64,000 nt of DNA, from assembly GCA_947494705.1 (NCBI GenBank), contig CANLVN010000001.1, positions 1,125,001 through 1,189,000 of the forward strand, read 5' to 3'. The translations under genes were made by a program, and so were the position numbers. Under the pieces are notes generated by a model that saw only the letters and a program-made list of their open reading frames with translations, did not search any database and was not told the DNA's origin. Within the stretch, counting starts at the first letter, position 1. The number at the start of each line of letters is the position of its first letter. The DNA comes from an uncultured Erythrobacter sp. Its GTDB lineage: Bacteria; Pseudomonadota; Alphaproteobacteria; Sphingomonadales; Sphingomonadaceae. Shown piece after piece: positions 52,109 through 61,425 of this stretch.

Positions 52109-53497
52109 ATGGATCGGGCGATACATGCCGAGGACGTGAAGGCATCTACGCCGCTCGGCTTTATGCGACGCCTGGGATTTGGCGTGGGTGATTTCGGCAT
52201 CAATATATTCTGGAACACCACGAATCTGTTCGCGATGTTCTTTTATACCGATGTGATCGGCCTTTCGAATATCGCCTCGGGCACGATTATATTCGGTGCA
52301 ATGCTGTGGGACGCGCTGACCGATCCGGTCGCCGGTTACCTGATCGGGCGGACCAACAGCCCGTTCGGAAAGTTCCGCCCCTATCTCTTGCTCGGCGCCA
52401 TTCCGCTGAGCATTTCGTTCTGGCTGATGTTCAGCATTCCCGAAGCGGGCGCCGGGGCAATGATTGCCTATGCTTTCGGATCGCAGCTGCTGTTCCGCAC
52501 CTGCTATACGGTGGTGAGCGTGCCTTACAGCTCGCTTTCGGCGAGCATGACGAGCGATTCCGACGAGCGCAGCAGGCTCGCGGTCCACCGTATGGTCTTC
52601 GCCACCGCCGCCGGAGTGGTAGTCGCGGGCCTCACCCGAGCGGGAGCCGATGCGTTGGGCGCAGGCGACCTGGCGTTGGGTTTCCAGCGAATTGCCATGA
52701 TTTATGCCGGGCTCGGCATGCTAGCGATTCTGCTTTGCGGCACAGTGGTGCGGGAACCCAAACTACCGGGCGGGACGCCCCATCGGCCATCGCTGAAACT
52801 GACGCTTCAGGCGCTGCGCGGAAACACCGCTTTCGTCTACGCTTTCGCCATCGTGGTGATCGGCATGTCAGGCATGACCATCGCCAACAAGGGCGTACTC
52901 TATTACCTGAAATACAATCTCGATGCGGAGGACCAGACGGGCCTCGTGCTGGTCAGCGTTGCGCTTTGCCTGATGGTTTTCGTTCCGCTGTGGGGCCTGC
53001 ATGCCCAGCGTTTCGGAAAACGAAACGTCTGGCTCGCAGGAACGCTGATCTCGATTTGCGCAACGACATTGCTGTTCCTCAATCCGGTCCAGCAGGTCGC
53101 CGTCGTGACGCCGCTGTTCGTGTTCGGTGCGGTCGGCGGCGCAGCGCATTACTTCAGCATCTGGGCGATCATTCCCGACACGGTTGAGTTCGGCGAGTGG
53201 AAAACCGGCATCAGGGCAGATGCAGTCATCTTCGGCGCGATTGCCTTTGCGCAAAAGCTTTCGCTGGGCGTTGCCACGCTGATTGCCGGGATTCTTCTCG
53301 ACGCCTTCGGCTACATCGCCAACCAGCCACAGACCGACACCGCCCTGTTCGGCATTAAGTCGCTCGTCTCGCTGGTGCCGCTGGCGACTGGGCTGATCTG
53401 CCTGCCGCTCGTCATCAAGTTTCCGCTGGACCGCGTCCTGCACGCCCAGATCGTGCGCGACATCGCGGACCGCGCCCCACGCAATCAAGGAACCTGA
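52109..53497 (+). CDS. GPH-family sugar:cation symporter (MelB-like)
   Basis: This 462-residue inner-membrane protein has about 12 predicted helices and belongs to the MFS-related glycoside-pentoside-hexuronide family. Typical features are the N-terminal GFGVGDFGINIFWNTTNLFAMFFYTDVIGL, DALTDPVAGYLIGRTNSPFGKFRPYLLLG, and PDTVEFGEWKTGIRADAVIFGAIAFAQKLSLG. It should import the mono- or disaccharide or glycoside released by outer enzymes, driven by a cation gradient. It is divergent from GH106 and starts the plus-strand operon. The GH3 gene follows six bases after its stop. Confidence 0.9.
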   Translation: MDRAIHAEDVKASTPLGFMRRLGFGVGDFGINIFWNTTNLFAMFFYTDVIGLSNIASGTIIFGAMLWDALTDPVAGYLIGRTNSPFGKFRPYLLLGAIPLSISFWLMFSIPEAGAGAMIAYAFGSQLLFRTCYTVVSVPYSSLSASMTSDSDERSRLAVHRMVFATAAGVVVAGLTRAGADALGAGDLALGFQRIAMIYAGLGMLAILLCGTVVREPKLPGGTPHRPSLKLTLQALRGNTAFVYAFAIVVIGMSGMTIANKGVLYYLKYNLDAEDQTGLVLVSVALCLMVFVPLWGLHAQRFGKRNVWLAGTLISICATTLLFLNPVQQVAVVTPLFVFGAVGGAAHYFSIWAIIPDTVEFGEWKTGIRADAVIFGAIAFAQKLSLGVATLIAGILLDAFGYIANQPQTDTALFGIKSLVSLVPLATGLICLPLVIKFPLDRVLHAQIVRDIADRAPRNQGT

Positions 53498-53503
53498 CAC
53501 AGC

Positions 53504-55615
53504 ATGCCTTTCGACGACTTCAATACTGCAAAACCCGATCCGGCAATCGAGGCCGAGGTCGATGGCCTGCTACAGAACCTCACGCTTGAGGAAAAAGTGC
53601 ACATGATGTCCGGCCACGGATTTCATTACTTCTTCACGCAGGTCGACAACCGGCAGTTCGGCCAGCGCGCCTATGCGGCGGGCAGCGGCTGCGAACGGCT
53701 GGGTATCGAGCCGCTGTATTTTTCAGATGGCCCACGCGGCGTGCGGCACAAGGAGGCGACGACCTGCTTCCCAGTGCCGATGGCGCGGGCGGCGACTTTC
53801 GATCTCGACCTCGAAGAGCGGATCGGCAAGGCCATGGGGATCGAGGCGCGCGCGCTGGGTGTGACCCTGTCGGGCAGTATTTGCATCAACCTGCTGCGGC
53901 ACCCGGGCTGGGGCCGGGCGCAGGAAACCTACGGCGAAGATCCATACCAGTTGGGGGAATTCGGTGCTGCGCTGTGCCGCGGTGTCCAAAGCCACAACGT
54001 GATCGCGACAGTGAAGCACTTGGCGGTCAACAGCGTCGAGAACACGCGCTTCAAGATCGACGTCAATGTCGACGAGCGGACCTTGCGCGAAGTTTACCTG
54101 CCGCATTTCAAGCGCACGCTGGATGCCGGCTGTGGCTCGGTGATGAGCGCCTACAACAAGGTGAATGGCGAATATTGCGCGCACAATCGCCACCTGCTGA
54201 CCGATATCCTGAAGGGGGATTGGGGCTTCAATGGCTTCGTTCATTCGGACTGGGTACTCGGCGTGCATGGCGTCGATGCGGCCGAAGCGGGCCTCGATAT
54301 CGAGAACCCGGAAGGCGTGAAGTTCGGCGCGAAACTGGTCGCCGCAGTCAATGACGGATCGGTCTCGGCAGAAGCCGTCGACCAGGCCGTGCGCCGCATC
54401 CTGCGCACCCAGATGCGGTTCGACCGCGCAAGCGACCCGCGCGAATATTCGACCGAGGATCTGGCCTGCGAAGAGCATGTCGCGCTTGCCCGCGAAGCCG
54501 CCGAAAAAAGCATCGTGCTGCTCAAGAACGATGGCGTACTACCCTTCGATCGCGAACGGCTGTCCACACTGGCAGTGATCGGCCAGTTGGCCGATGTCGA
54601 GAACCTTGGCGACAAGGGCTCGAGCCGCGTCACTCCGCCTTATTCAGTGACGATCCTGGACGGCCTGCGCAAACTCGTTGGTGCGGACGTCGAGATCCTG
54701 TTCGACGATGGCTCGGACCTCGAGCGCACGGCAGCGGTGGCGTCAAAGGCCGACGCGGTGTTGTGCGTGGCGGGGTTCACTTGGAAGGAAGAAGGCGAAT
54801 TCATTCCCGGCGACGAAGCGCTGGACGACACCGACCCGAACCGGCGCTCGACAAGCGGCGGCGATCGCTACCACCTGCGTTTGACGTCCGAGGATGAAGC
54901 CTTGATCGCCAAGATCGGCGCCGCTCACGGCAAGGTTGCCGTTGCGCTTGTCGGCGGCAGCGCGATCATGATGAACGCCTGGCAAGACGATGTCGGCGCA
55001 ATCGCGATGACCTGGTATTCCGGTATGGAGGGCGGCACCGCAATTGCGCGAATGCTCTTCGGTGACTGCGTGCCGAGTGGGAAGCTGCCTTTCACGGTCC
55101 CCAAGGACGAGGCAGACTTGCCGTTCTTCGACCCCACCGCGCTTGAGATCGAATACGGGCCGCTGCATGGCTATACCAAGCTGGATGCGGAAGGGATCGA
55201 AGCCGCATATCCATTCGGCTTCGGCCTAAGCTACTCACAATTCGAATACAGTGCCGCAACGGTAGTCCATGCCGGTGATGAGATCGTGGTGGAAGCGGTT
55301 GTTACCAACTCCGGATCGTTGCGCGCGGACGAGATCGCACAATGCTATGTCGGCTTCCCCGGTTCCGAGGTGGGCCGACCGGTCAAACTGCTGCGCGGTT
55401 TCGACCGGATCACGCTCGATCCCGGCGAAAGCGTTACGGCATCCTTCACCATCGCGCCCCGCGACCTCGCCTATTACGATGTCGGGTCGAAAAGCTGGCG
55501 GATTGAAAACATTCGGTACGCATTTTATGTCGCGGGCAGCAGCCGAACCGATGGGGACAGGGCCGCGTATCTTGACGCGCCATCACGCTGGTCCGACCTG
55601 TCGTTTCGCCCATGA
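53504..55615 (+). CDS. GH3 beta-glucosidase-like glycoside hydrolase
   Basis: This 703-residue enzyme has the three usual GH3 parts. The TIM-barrel carries the catalytic nucleophile D249 in GFVHSDW, plus the substrate-binding KHLAVNSVENTR and RTLREVYLPHFKRTLDAGCGSVMSAYNKVNGEYC. An alpha/beta sandwich follows from about residue 340 (SIVLLKNDGVLPF). The C-terminal fibronectin-III-like domain (about 590-700) contains VTNSGSLRADEIAQCYV. No signal peptide is seen, so it works in the cytoplasm on imported glycosides. It overlaps the TetR gene by four bases (ATGA). Confidence 0.93.
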   Translation: MPFDDFNTAKPDPAIEAEVDGLLQNLTLEEKVHMMSGHGFHYFFTQVDNRQFGQRAYAAGSGCERLGIEPLYFSDGPRGVRHKEATTCFPVPMARAATFDLDLEERIGKAMGIEARALGVTLSGSICINLLRHPGWGRAQETYGEDPYQLGEFGAALCRGVQSHNVIATVKHLAVNSVENTRFKIDVNVDERTLREVYLPHFKRTLDAGCGSVMSAYNKVNGEYCAHNRHLLTDILKGDWGFNGFVHSDWVLGVHGVDAAEAGLDIENPEGVKFGAKLVAAVNDGSVSAEAVDQAVRRILRTQMRFDRASDPREYSTEDLACEEHVALAREAAEKSIVLLKNDGVLPFDRERLSTLAVIGQLADVENLGDKGSSRVTPPYSVTILDGLRKLVGADVEILFDDGSDLERTAAVASKADAVLCVAGFTWKEEGEFIPGDEALDDTDPNRRSTSGGDRYHLRLTSEDEALIAKIGAAHGKVAVALVGGSAIMMNAWQDDVGAIAMTWYSGMEGGTAIARMLFGDCVPSGKLPFTVPKDEADLPFFDPTALEIEYGPLHGYTKLDAEGIEAAYPFGFGLSYSQFEYSAATVVHAGDEIVVEAVVTNSGSLRADEIAQCYVGFPGSEVGRPVKLLRGFDRITLDPGESVTASFTIAPRDLAYYDVGSKSWRIENIRYAFYVAGSSRTDGDRAAYLDAPSRWSDLSFRP

Positions 55616-56322
55616 CGGTCCGGGCCGATCCTGCAATCATGCAAAGGGATGTAATCTTGCCTGAAATCGAGCCGAAACCTGGCGCAAGGAAGTCTGCGGG
55701 CAAGCGCGAACTGGTGCAGACGCGCGCGGAGGAAACGCGCGAGCGGATTCTGGACGCCGCTTACGAGGCGTTTGCCAAACAGGGTTTCGAGGGCGCCAAC
55801 ACCCGCGCCATTGCAGCAACGGCGGACACCACGCACGCCGCCATCCGCTACCACTTTGGCACCAAGGACGAGCTGTGGCGCGAAGTTGTGCGGCGGATGT
55901 ACGACGAAGTCGCGGAAGAGGCGGTACTAACGCCGATCGAAGAAACCGACGGTTTGTCATCGACCGATCTGCTGCGCCGCTACCTGCGCAGTTATGCGCG
56001 ATACAGCGCGGCGAACGTCAACCACGCGCTTATAACGATCTCGGAATCCGTGACCGGCGGAGAGCGGCTGGAATGGATGAGCGAAACCTTCATCAGGCCG
56101 CACCACCAAGTGGCGCTGGACCACCTGAAAAAATATGTCGAGGCCGGGCTGTTACCGGATATTTCCCCCGTGACGCTCCTGTATATCATCGTTTCGGTCT
56201 GCCAGATGCCCTTCGTACTCTCGGAACAGATGAAGGTGCTCTACGGCGTCGAGATGACCGACGAGGATGTGATCGACGCGCACATCGATGCGGTCCTGGA
56301 GATTTTCGTACCCGACAAATGA
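55612..56322 (+). CDS. TetR/AcrR-family regulator
   Basis: This 236-residue protein has a TetR N-terminal DNA-binding domain (about residues 40-85: ETRERILDAAYEAFAKQGFEGANTRAIAATADTTHAAIRYHFGTKDELW), then a ligand-binding helical domain with a C-terminal part of the type seen in YcdC/TetR_C_ groups. The start overlaps the GH3 stop. A later start within the first 20 residues is possible because the N-terminus is long and basic. It probably controls the catabolic locus through an operator such as the inverted repeat at 51902, with a breakdown product as inducer. Confidence 0.9.
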   Translation: MTVRADPAIMQRDVILPEIEPKPGARKSAGKRELVQTRAEETRERILDAAYEAFAKQGFEGANTRAIAATADTTHAAIRYHFGTKDELWREVVRRMYDEVAEEAVLTPIEETDGLSSTDLLRRYLRSYARYSAANVNHALITISESVTGGERLEWMSETFIRPHHQVALDHLKKYVEAGLLPDISPVTLLYIIVSVCQMPFVLSEQMKVLYGVEMTDEDVIDAHIDAVLEIFVPDK

Positions 56323-56380
56323 TCCGGTTTTCGTGGCGACCTGCTGCGGGGATCAGCATGCCTGCTGAAAAACAATCCAA

Positions 56381-58204
56381 GTGGATGATTTTATGATCGA
56401 TGGCATCAATGCAATTTCTCTCCGGGTGCGCCGATGCGCCCTTCTCCTTGCTGTCGGCATCGCTGTTACGGGCTGTTCGAAAGAAAATGTCGCCGCCGTT
56501 CCCGAAGCCGACGAAGCGACTGTCACGACGATCGCCCAGGGCGAACTTGTCGGAACTTCGACGGATCGAGGCGCGCATGCGTGGCTAGGCATTCCTTATG
56601 CGGCAGCCCCGGTCGGCGACCTGCGCTGGCGTGCACCGCGCGAAGCCGCGGCGTGGGAGGGCCGGTACGAAGCGTTCGAGCCGGCGCGCCGCTGCCTGCA
56701 ATACGCCTCCGATCTCGACCCTGGTTTCGAGGGCGGCGAACTTGCTGGATCGGAAGATTGCCTCTTCCTCAACGTCTGGGCGCCTCCCGGTCCGATCGAA
56801 GGCCTGCCGGTCATGGTATGGATCCATGGCGGCGGAAACGTCTGGGGCTTTGCGGGGCAGCTCGATCCTTCTCAACTGGCGCTATCGCAGAATGTCGTTG
56901 TGGTCGCACCCAATTACCGGCTCGGCCCGATGGGCTGGTTCACCCATTCCGCGCTGCGCGACAGCGCCGAACAAGCCGAGGATAGAGCGTCTAACTTCGG
57001 TCTGCTCGACCTCATCGCGGCGCTGCGCTGGACGCAGGACAATATTGCCAGCTTCGGCGGCGATCCGGAACGGGTGACGATCTTCGGGGAGTCGGCGGGA
57101 GCGTTCAATGTCGGTGCCTTGCTGGCATCCCCTTTGAGCGAAGGTCTGTTCAGCGGAGCAATCATGCAGAGCGGCGGTTTTGCTTCGCACACCATGCAAG
57201 AAGCCGAATTCGGTCCGGATAGCGAAGCGGAAAGACGCGGCGTTTCCACACGCGAAGTGCTGGCCCAGCTCGGCATTTCCAACGACAAGCAAACAGCATC
57301 TGCCATGCGCGCCATCGCCGCCGCCGATCTCTTCCAGGCCTATCAGGACCTGCGACCGGACGACGGTGGCCTGGGCGACGGTATCGACCCGATCGACATC
57401 ACCGCCGACGGGATCGTGCTTCCCTACGAAGGCTTGCCCGCCTTGCTTGCGCATAGTGACGGCTTGCTGGACATACCCGTGATCTTCGGCACCAACCGTG
57501 ACGAGGTGAGGGCTGCGGGCATGTTCGACGATCAGTTTACGCGCTCGATCGCCGGGATGGCGTTCTTCGCAAAGGATACCGCAGCCTATCTTGCGCATGG
57601 CGAGTACCCCAGCGCCACATGGTTCGAACGCTCGGTGGCAGTCCCCGCCAATCTTCGCTCGCGTAACGCATCCCAGCCGGTTTTTGCCTACAGGTTCGAC
57701 TGGGACGAAGAAGGCGACGCCATCGTCAGCGATCTTGCCACCCTGGTTGGGGCCTCACATGCGATGGAAATCGGCTTCGTCTTCGGCGATTTCGACAGTC
57801 CTTATACCGACCCCTTCGACTTCTTCTTCACCGACGAGAACGAGGACCAGCGCCTGAAATTGTCCGGGCGGATGATGGCATACTGGGGTAATTTCGCGCA
57901 CACCGGCGATCCATCGAGGGGGCCGAAGAGCGACACCCCGCGTTGGCGCCCATGGACCGCCCAAGGGCCGCGGACGATGGTGTTCGATACCGACGCGACC
58001 AAAGGCACGCGCCTGATGCGATACACGGGATCGATGGACGCGTTGGTCCAGAAGTTCATCAGTGACGAGCGTTTCCGCAACGATGCCGACCGCTGCAAGA
58101 GCGCGGAGCTGGCAGCGGATACCGCGATTTCCACCGGTGCGACACCCGGCCCGTGGCGCACGCTCGCGGAGAGATACTGCAAAACATCGGAGGAGCCATC
58201 GTGA
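56381..58204 (+). CDS. Type B carboxylesterase, lipoprotein
   Basis: This 607-residue enzyme of the carboxylesterase/cholinesterase family has a lipobox Val-Thr-Gly-Cys (AVGIAVTGCS), so it is a lipid-anchored periplasmic or surface enzyme. Marks are LGIPYAAAPVGDLRWRAP, SEDCLFLNVWAP, the oxyanion loop WIHGGGNVWG and the nucleophile S238 in G-E-S-A-G. The acid (GTNRDEVRAAG region) and His (SHAMEIGFVFG, less certain) follow. It hydrolyses esters; next to a Baeyer-Villiger enzyme it could cut the lactone or ester that enzyme makes, though the two would be in different compartments unless the product is exported. The BVMO gene starts at its stop (GTGA overlap). Confidence 0.9.
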   Translation: MDDFMIDGINAISLRVRRCALLLAVGIAVTGCSKENVAAVPEADEATVTTIAQGELVGTSTDRGAHAWLGIPYAAAPVGDLRWRAPREAAAWEGRYEAFEPARRCLQYASDLDPGFEGGELAGSEDCLFLNVWAPPGPIEGLPVMVWIHGGGNVWGFAGQLDPSQLALSQNVVVVAPNYRLGPMGWFTHSALRDSAEQAEDRASNFGLLDLIAALRWTQDNIASFGGDPERVTIFGESAGAFNVGALLASPLSEGLFSGAIMQSGGFASHTMQEAEFGPDSEAERRGVSTREVLAQLGISNDKQTASAMRAIAAADLFQAYQDLRPDDGGLGDGIDPIDITADGIVLPYEGLPALLAHSDGLLDIPVIFGTNRDEVRAAGMFDDQFTRSIAGMAFFAKDTAAYLAHGEYPSATWFERSVAVPANLRSRNASQPVFAYRFDWDEEGDAIVSDLATLVGASHAMEIGFVFGDFDSPYTDPFDFFFTDENEDQRLKLSGRMMAYWGNFAHTGDPSRGPKSDTPRWRPWTAQGPRTMVFDTDATKGTRLMRYTGSMDALVQKFISDERFRNDADRCKSAELAADTAISTGATPGPWRTLAERYCKTSEEPS

Positions 58205-59700
58205 CCGGCAACAACACCCCTGTGAACGAGCAGGAGATCGACGTGCTGGTCGTCGGCGCGGGCATCTCCGGAATCGATGTAGCCTATCACCTGCAGAAGC
58301 GCTGCCCCGACCGCAGCTTCATGATCGCGGAAGCGCGCGAGCGGATCGGTGGCACGTGGGACCTGTTCCGCTATCCGGGCATTCGCTCCGACAGCGACAT
58401 GCACACTCTCGGCCTGCCCTTCCGGCCGTGGCGGGGCGAGAACGCCATCGTCGATGGTCCCTCGATCCGAGAATATCTGGACGACACCGCGCGCGAGCTC
58501 GGGATCGACAAGCACATCCGCTTCGGCCTGCGCGTCGTCTCCGCCGACTGGGACAGCGCCGCGGGTCGCTGGCAAGTGACGCTGGACGCGGCAAACGGAA
58601 AACGGATCGTGCGCGCGCGCTATCTCTACTGGGGCAGCGGCTATTACAGCTACGCCGAGGCCTACACGCCGCAATTGCCGGGCGCGGAAGACTTTGCCGG
58701 CCCCGTGATCCATCCGCAGTTCTGGCCGGAAGATCAGGAGGTCGAAGGTAAGACCATCGTCGTGGTCGGAAGCGGTGCGACAGCAATCACGCTGGTGCCC
58801 GCCCTCGCCGAGCGTGGTGCAAAGGTGGTCATGTTACAGCGCAGCCCAACCTATGTGGTGTCGCGCGATCCGAAGGACAAAATCGCCAACCGGCTTCATC
58901 GCATCCTGCCCGGCGCCTTGGCGGATAGGATCGTACGCTGGAAGAACGTGGCCTACGGCATGGCAACCTACGGCCTCGCCCGCAAACGGCCCGAGAAGGT
59001 CAAGCGAGCTATCGTCAAGGGCGTTGGCGAACGCATTTCCGACGCGCGGATTGTCGATCGACATTTCACGCCCGACTACGATCCTTGGGACCAGCGGATC
59101 TGCCTCGTCCCCGATGGCGACCTCTTCGACGCGATAGAAGCGGGCAAGGCCACAGTCGTGACCGGTCGGATCAGCAGGTTCGAAAGTGGTGGCATTCGCC
59201 TTCGGTCAGGACGCCTGCTCGCATGCGATATCGCCGTCACCGCGACCGGCCTGAAGCTGGAGCTGTTCGGCGGCGCGCAGCTGACGGTCGACGGCCAGCC
59301 GATCGATATGACGAAGCGCACGCTCTATCGTGGCATGCTGATTTCGGGCCTACCGAACATGGCGCTCGCGTTCGGCTACGTGAACGCCTCGTGGACTTTG
59401 AAATGCGACCTGACCGCGCGGAACTTCTGTCGGCTGGTGAATGAAGCAGCGAGGCATGACGACGCCGCATTTGTCGTGCCTCAAGGTGCGCAAGCGGGCG
59501 ACCGCAAGCCAATGATCGCGCTAGACGCAGGCTATGTCCTTCGGGCAGCGGACATCTTGCCGATGCAGGGATCGCGCGGCGGATGGCAGGTCCGCACCGA
59601 TGTCGCACGCGACACGCTGGACTATCATTTCAGGCCAATCGAAAAGAGCGACGTCGAGTTCCGCGATTGCACGGCGGCTGCCAAGGAGACGTCGCTATGA
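58201..59700 (+). CDS. Baeyer-Villiger flavin monooxygenase
   Basis: This 499-residue FAD/NADPH enzyme has an N-terminal Rossmann motif G19-A-G-I-S-G24, GTWDLFRYPGIRSDSDMHTL (FAD loop), and the type I BVMO fingerprint F-x-G-x3-H-x3-W-P as FAGPVIHPQFWP (from F165). A second NADPH Rossmann motif (VVVGSGATAI) follows. These enzymes insert oxygen next to a ketone to give an ester or lactone. The GTG at 58201 has GGAGGAG upstream and overlaps the esterase stop; an earlier in-frame start is less likely. The SDR gene overlaps its end by four bases. Confidence 0.92.
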   Translation: MTGNNTPVNEQEIDVLVVGAGISGIDVAYHLQKRCPDRSFMIAEARERIGGTWDLFRYPGIRSDSDMHTLGLPFRPWRGENAIVDGPSIREYLDDTARELGIDKHIRFGLRVVSADWDSAAGRWQVTLDAANGKRIVRARYLYWGSGYYSYAEAYTPQLPGAEDFAGPVIHPQFWPEDQEVEGKTIVVVGSGATAITLVPALAERGAKVVMLQRSPTYVVSRDPKDKIANRLHRILPGALADRIVRWKNVAYGMATYGLARKRPEKVKRAIVKGVGERISDARIVDRHFTPDYDPWDQRICLVPDGDLFDAIEAGKATVVTGRISRFESGGIRLRSGRLLACDIAVTATGLKLELFGGAQLTVDGQPIDMTKRTLYRGMLISGLPNMALAFGYVNASWTLKCDLTARNFCRLVNEAARHDDAAFVVPQGAQAGDRKPMIALDAGYVLRAADILPMQGSRGGWQVRTDVARDTLDYHFRPIEKSDVEFRDCTAAAKETSL

Positions 59701-60506
59701 CAGACGCCCAGTCATCGGTCGCCGTCATAACCGGTGCCGCCAGCGGAATCGGCCGTGAACTTGCTTCTGTGCTCGCGATGCGTGGCTACAGGCTCGCCTT
59801 GGTGGACGTCGACGCGCCAGGTTTGCACGCCCATGCCGATGGGCTGCGGCAGCGCCATGGATGCCAAATTGAGACCTACGTGGTCGATCTTTCCCAGCCG
59901 CAAGCGGTACGCGATCTCGCTGATTTGCTGCGTGCAACATTCGGCGAAGACCTGGCACTGCTCGTCAACAATGCCGGGATCGCTCTCGGCGGCAGCTTCG
60001 AGGCGGTGGACGAAGGCGATTTCGATGCCTGCATGCAAATCAACTTCGGCGCGGCTGTGCAGCTTGTGCGGGCCCTTCTGCCCGCGCTCGAAGCTGGCGC
60101 AGGGGGGTGGATCGTCAACGTATCGAGCATTTTCGGGATCGTAGCGCCGCCGAAACAGTCCGCCTATTCGGCCAGTAAGTTCGCCCTCCGGGGCTTTAGC
60201 GAGGCGCTTACGCACGAGCTTGCGCAACGTCCGAAAATCGGCGTCACAACGGTCTTCCCGGGTGGAGTAAGAACCTCGATCGCCCGAAATGCCCGGGTGT
60301 CCGGCGATGTCGATCAAGATGTGCGCGCACAGCAGGTCGCGGCAATGGAAGCCAAGCTCACCATGGAGCCACGCGATGCCGCCGCGATGATCATCAATGC
60401 AGTCGATCGCCGAAAAGCACGCGTGCTGGTTGGCCGCGATGCGAGGCTGGCAGAAAGAGTGCAACGCTTGCTCCCGGCGCGCTACTGGAGCGTCATCGAT
60501 CGCTAG
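59697..60506 (+). CDS. Short-chain dehydrogenase/reductase
   Basis: This 269-residue classical SDR has TGAASGIG (near residue 12), NNAG, catalytic Ser in VNVSSIFG and Y-S-A-S-K (SAYSASKFALRGFSEAL). It should interconvert an alcohol and a ketone with NAD(P)H. It overlaps the BVMO gene by ATGA, which suggests that it makes the ketone substrate of the BVMO or reduces a product. It is the last gene of the plus-strand arm; the next genes are convergent about 105 bases away. No terminator is obvious in that gap. Confidence 0.92.
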   Translation: MTDAQSSVAVITGAASGIGRELASVLAMRGYRLALVDVDAPGLHAHADGLRQRHGCQIETYVVDLSQPQAVRDLADLLRATFGEDLALLVNNAGIALGGSFEAVDEGDFDACMQINFGAAVQLVRALLPALEAGAGGWIVNVSSIFGIVAPPKQSAYSASKFALRGFSEALTHELAQRPKIGVTTVFPGGVRTSIARNARVSGDVDQDVRAQQVAAMEAKLTMEPRDAAAMIINAVDRRKARVLVGRDARLAERVQRLLPARYWSVIDR

Positions 60507-60611
60507 AACGGGCACAATAGCGGCTGATGAATTTCCGGGTAATCGTCAGCTTCATTCAATTCGTTGGAGAATCTGGGCAGTCCGCTATCGACCGAGTTTG
60601 AGCCTTCCGCC

Positions 60612-61013
60612 TCACTTGAATTTCGATGTGGCGACCAGCACGGTACCGACCACGAGATCCGCGATCAGCGGCACCGCGAAGACTGGCGATGCGCCGCGCA
60701 GAAGAGCGGTGGCAAAGATCGCCGAAGCGCAAAGCTTGAATACCCCTGTCATCAAGGCTGTCTGAGCACTGGCCCGCTTCATTCTCAGGAGCACTGCAAG
60801 CAATGCGAATGCACCGGTCAGATTGACGAAGAGCATTGCGTCTGGGGCGAGTTGTCCGAGAGGACGAGCGGGTGCGATCGTTTCGCTGATGATGCGCCAC
60901 AGACCAATATAATGGTCTGCGACGAAAGGCACCGCGAACGGCGTCAGAATTACAAGGTCGGCGATGTTGGCTTGCCTGAAAACGACGAACCAAGGGGGTG
61001 CAGCCCCCTTCAT
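60612..61013 (-). CDS. Small four-helix membrane protein, unknown
   Basis: This 133-residue hydrophobic protein has about four membrane helices (near residues 12-30, 45-70, 75-98 and 105-130). No named family comes to mind. Its ATG overlaps the stop of the NTF2-like gene (ATGA), so the two are translationally coupled and follow TonB receptor 2 in one operon. The start with ATG at 61013 is preferred over one 19 codons earlier, which would overlap the NTF2-like gene more. Confidence 0.7.
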   Translation of the reverse strand: MKGAAPPWFVVFRQANIADLVILTPFAVPFVADHYIGLWRIISETIAPARPLGQLAPDAMLFVNLTGAFALLAVLLRMKRASAQTALMTGVFKLCASAIFATALLRGASPVFAVPLIADLVVGTVLVATSKFK

Positions 61014-61402
61014 GATCGGAAAGCCGCCTCGGCATTGGATGTGTTCATGAAGTCTCTGAACAGGAGCCATTTTTCATCAGCGACCGTAATGACGTGGACG
61101 AAATCGGAATCGATCGTGCGTCCGGTGCTACGCGCGGTGAGGTTCAGGTGACCCGTGACCACAACCTTGTCGCTCTCGCAGATGAAATCCTCCGGGTCGA
61201 ACTGGTGGATGTCGACCGATGAAAGCACCGTCTCGAAGAATCCACGGCATTGCGCCTGTCCATCGTAATACCCCGCGTAGGGAATGACGTCCGGGCCGTA
61301 GAACTCGATCCGCACTTTCTCGTGCAGCGAGCGCATGATCCGGTCCACATTTCCCTCGCCAAAGGCGGTGAAGACCTCCTCGGTGACTTGCCTGGGTGTC
61401 AC
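61010..61402 (-). CDS. NTF2-like/SnoaL-type protein
   Basis: This 130-residue protein has the compact cone-shaped NTF2-like fold seen in SnoaL, ketosteroid isomerase and limonene-epoxide hydrolase. Recognisable parts are VFTAFGEGNVDRIMRSLHEKVRIEFYGPDVIPYAGYYDG and the C-terminal strands VVVTGHLNLTARSTGRTIDSDFVHVITVADEKWLLFRDF. It may isomerise, hydrolyse or simply bind a small hydrophobic ligand. The GTG start at 61402 has AGGAG eight bases upstream. It lies 23 bases after TonB receptor 2. Confidence 0.82.
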   Translation of the reverse strand: MTPRQVTEEVFTAFGEGNVDRIMRSLHEKVRIEFYGPDVIPYAGYYDGQAQCRGFFETVLSSVDIHQFDPEDFICESDKVVVTGHLNLTARSTGRTIDSDFVHVITVADEKWLLFRDFMNTSNAEAAFRS

Positions 61403-61425
61403 GATCTTTCTCCTTGTCCGATAGG

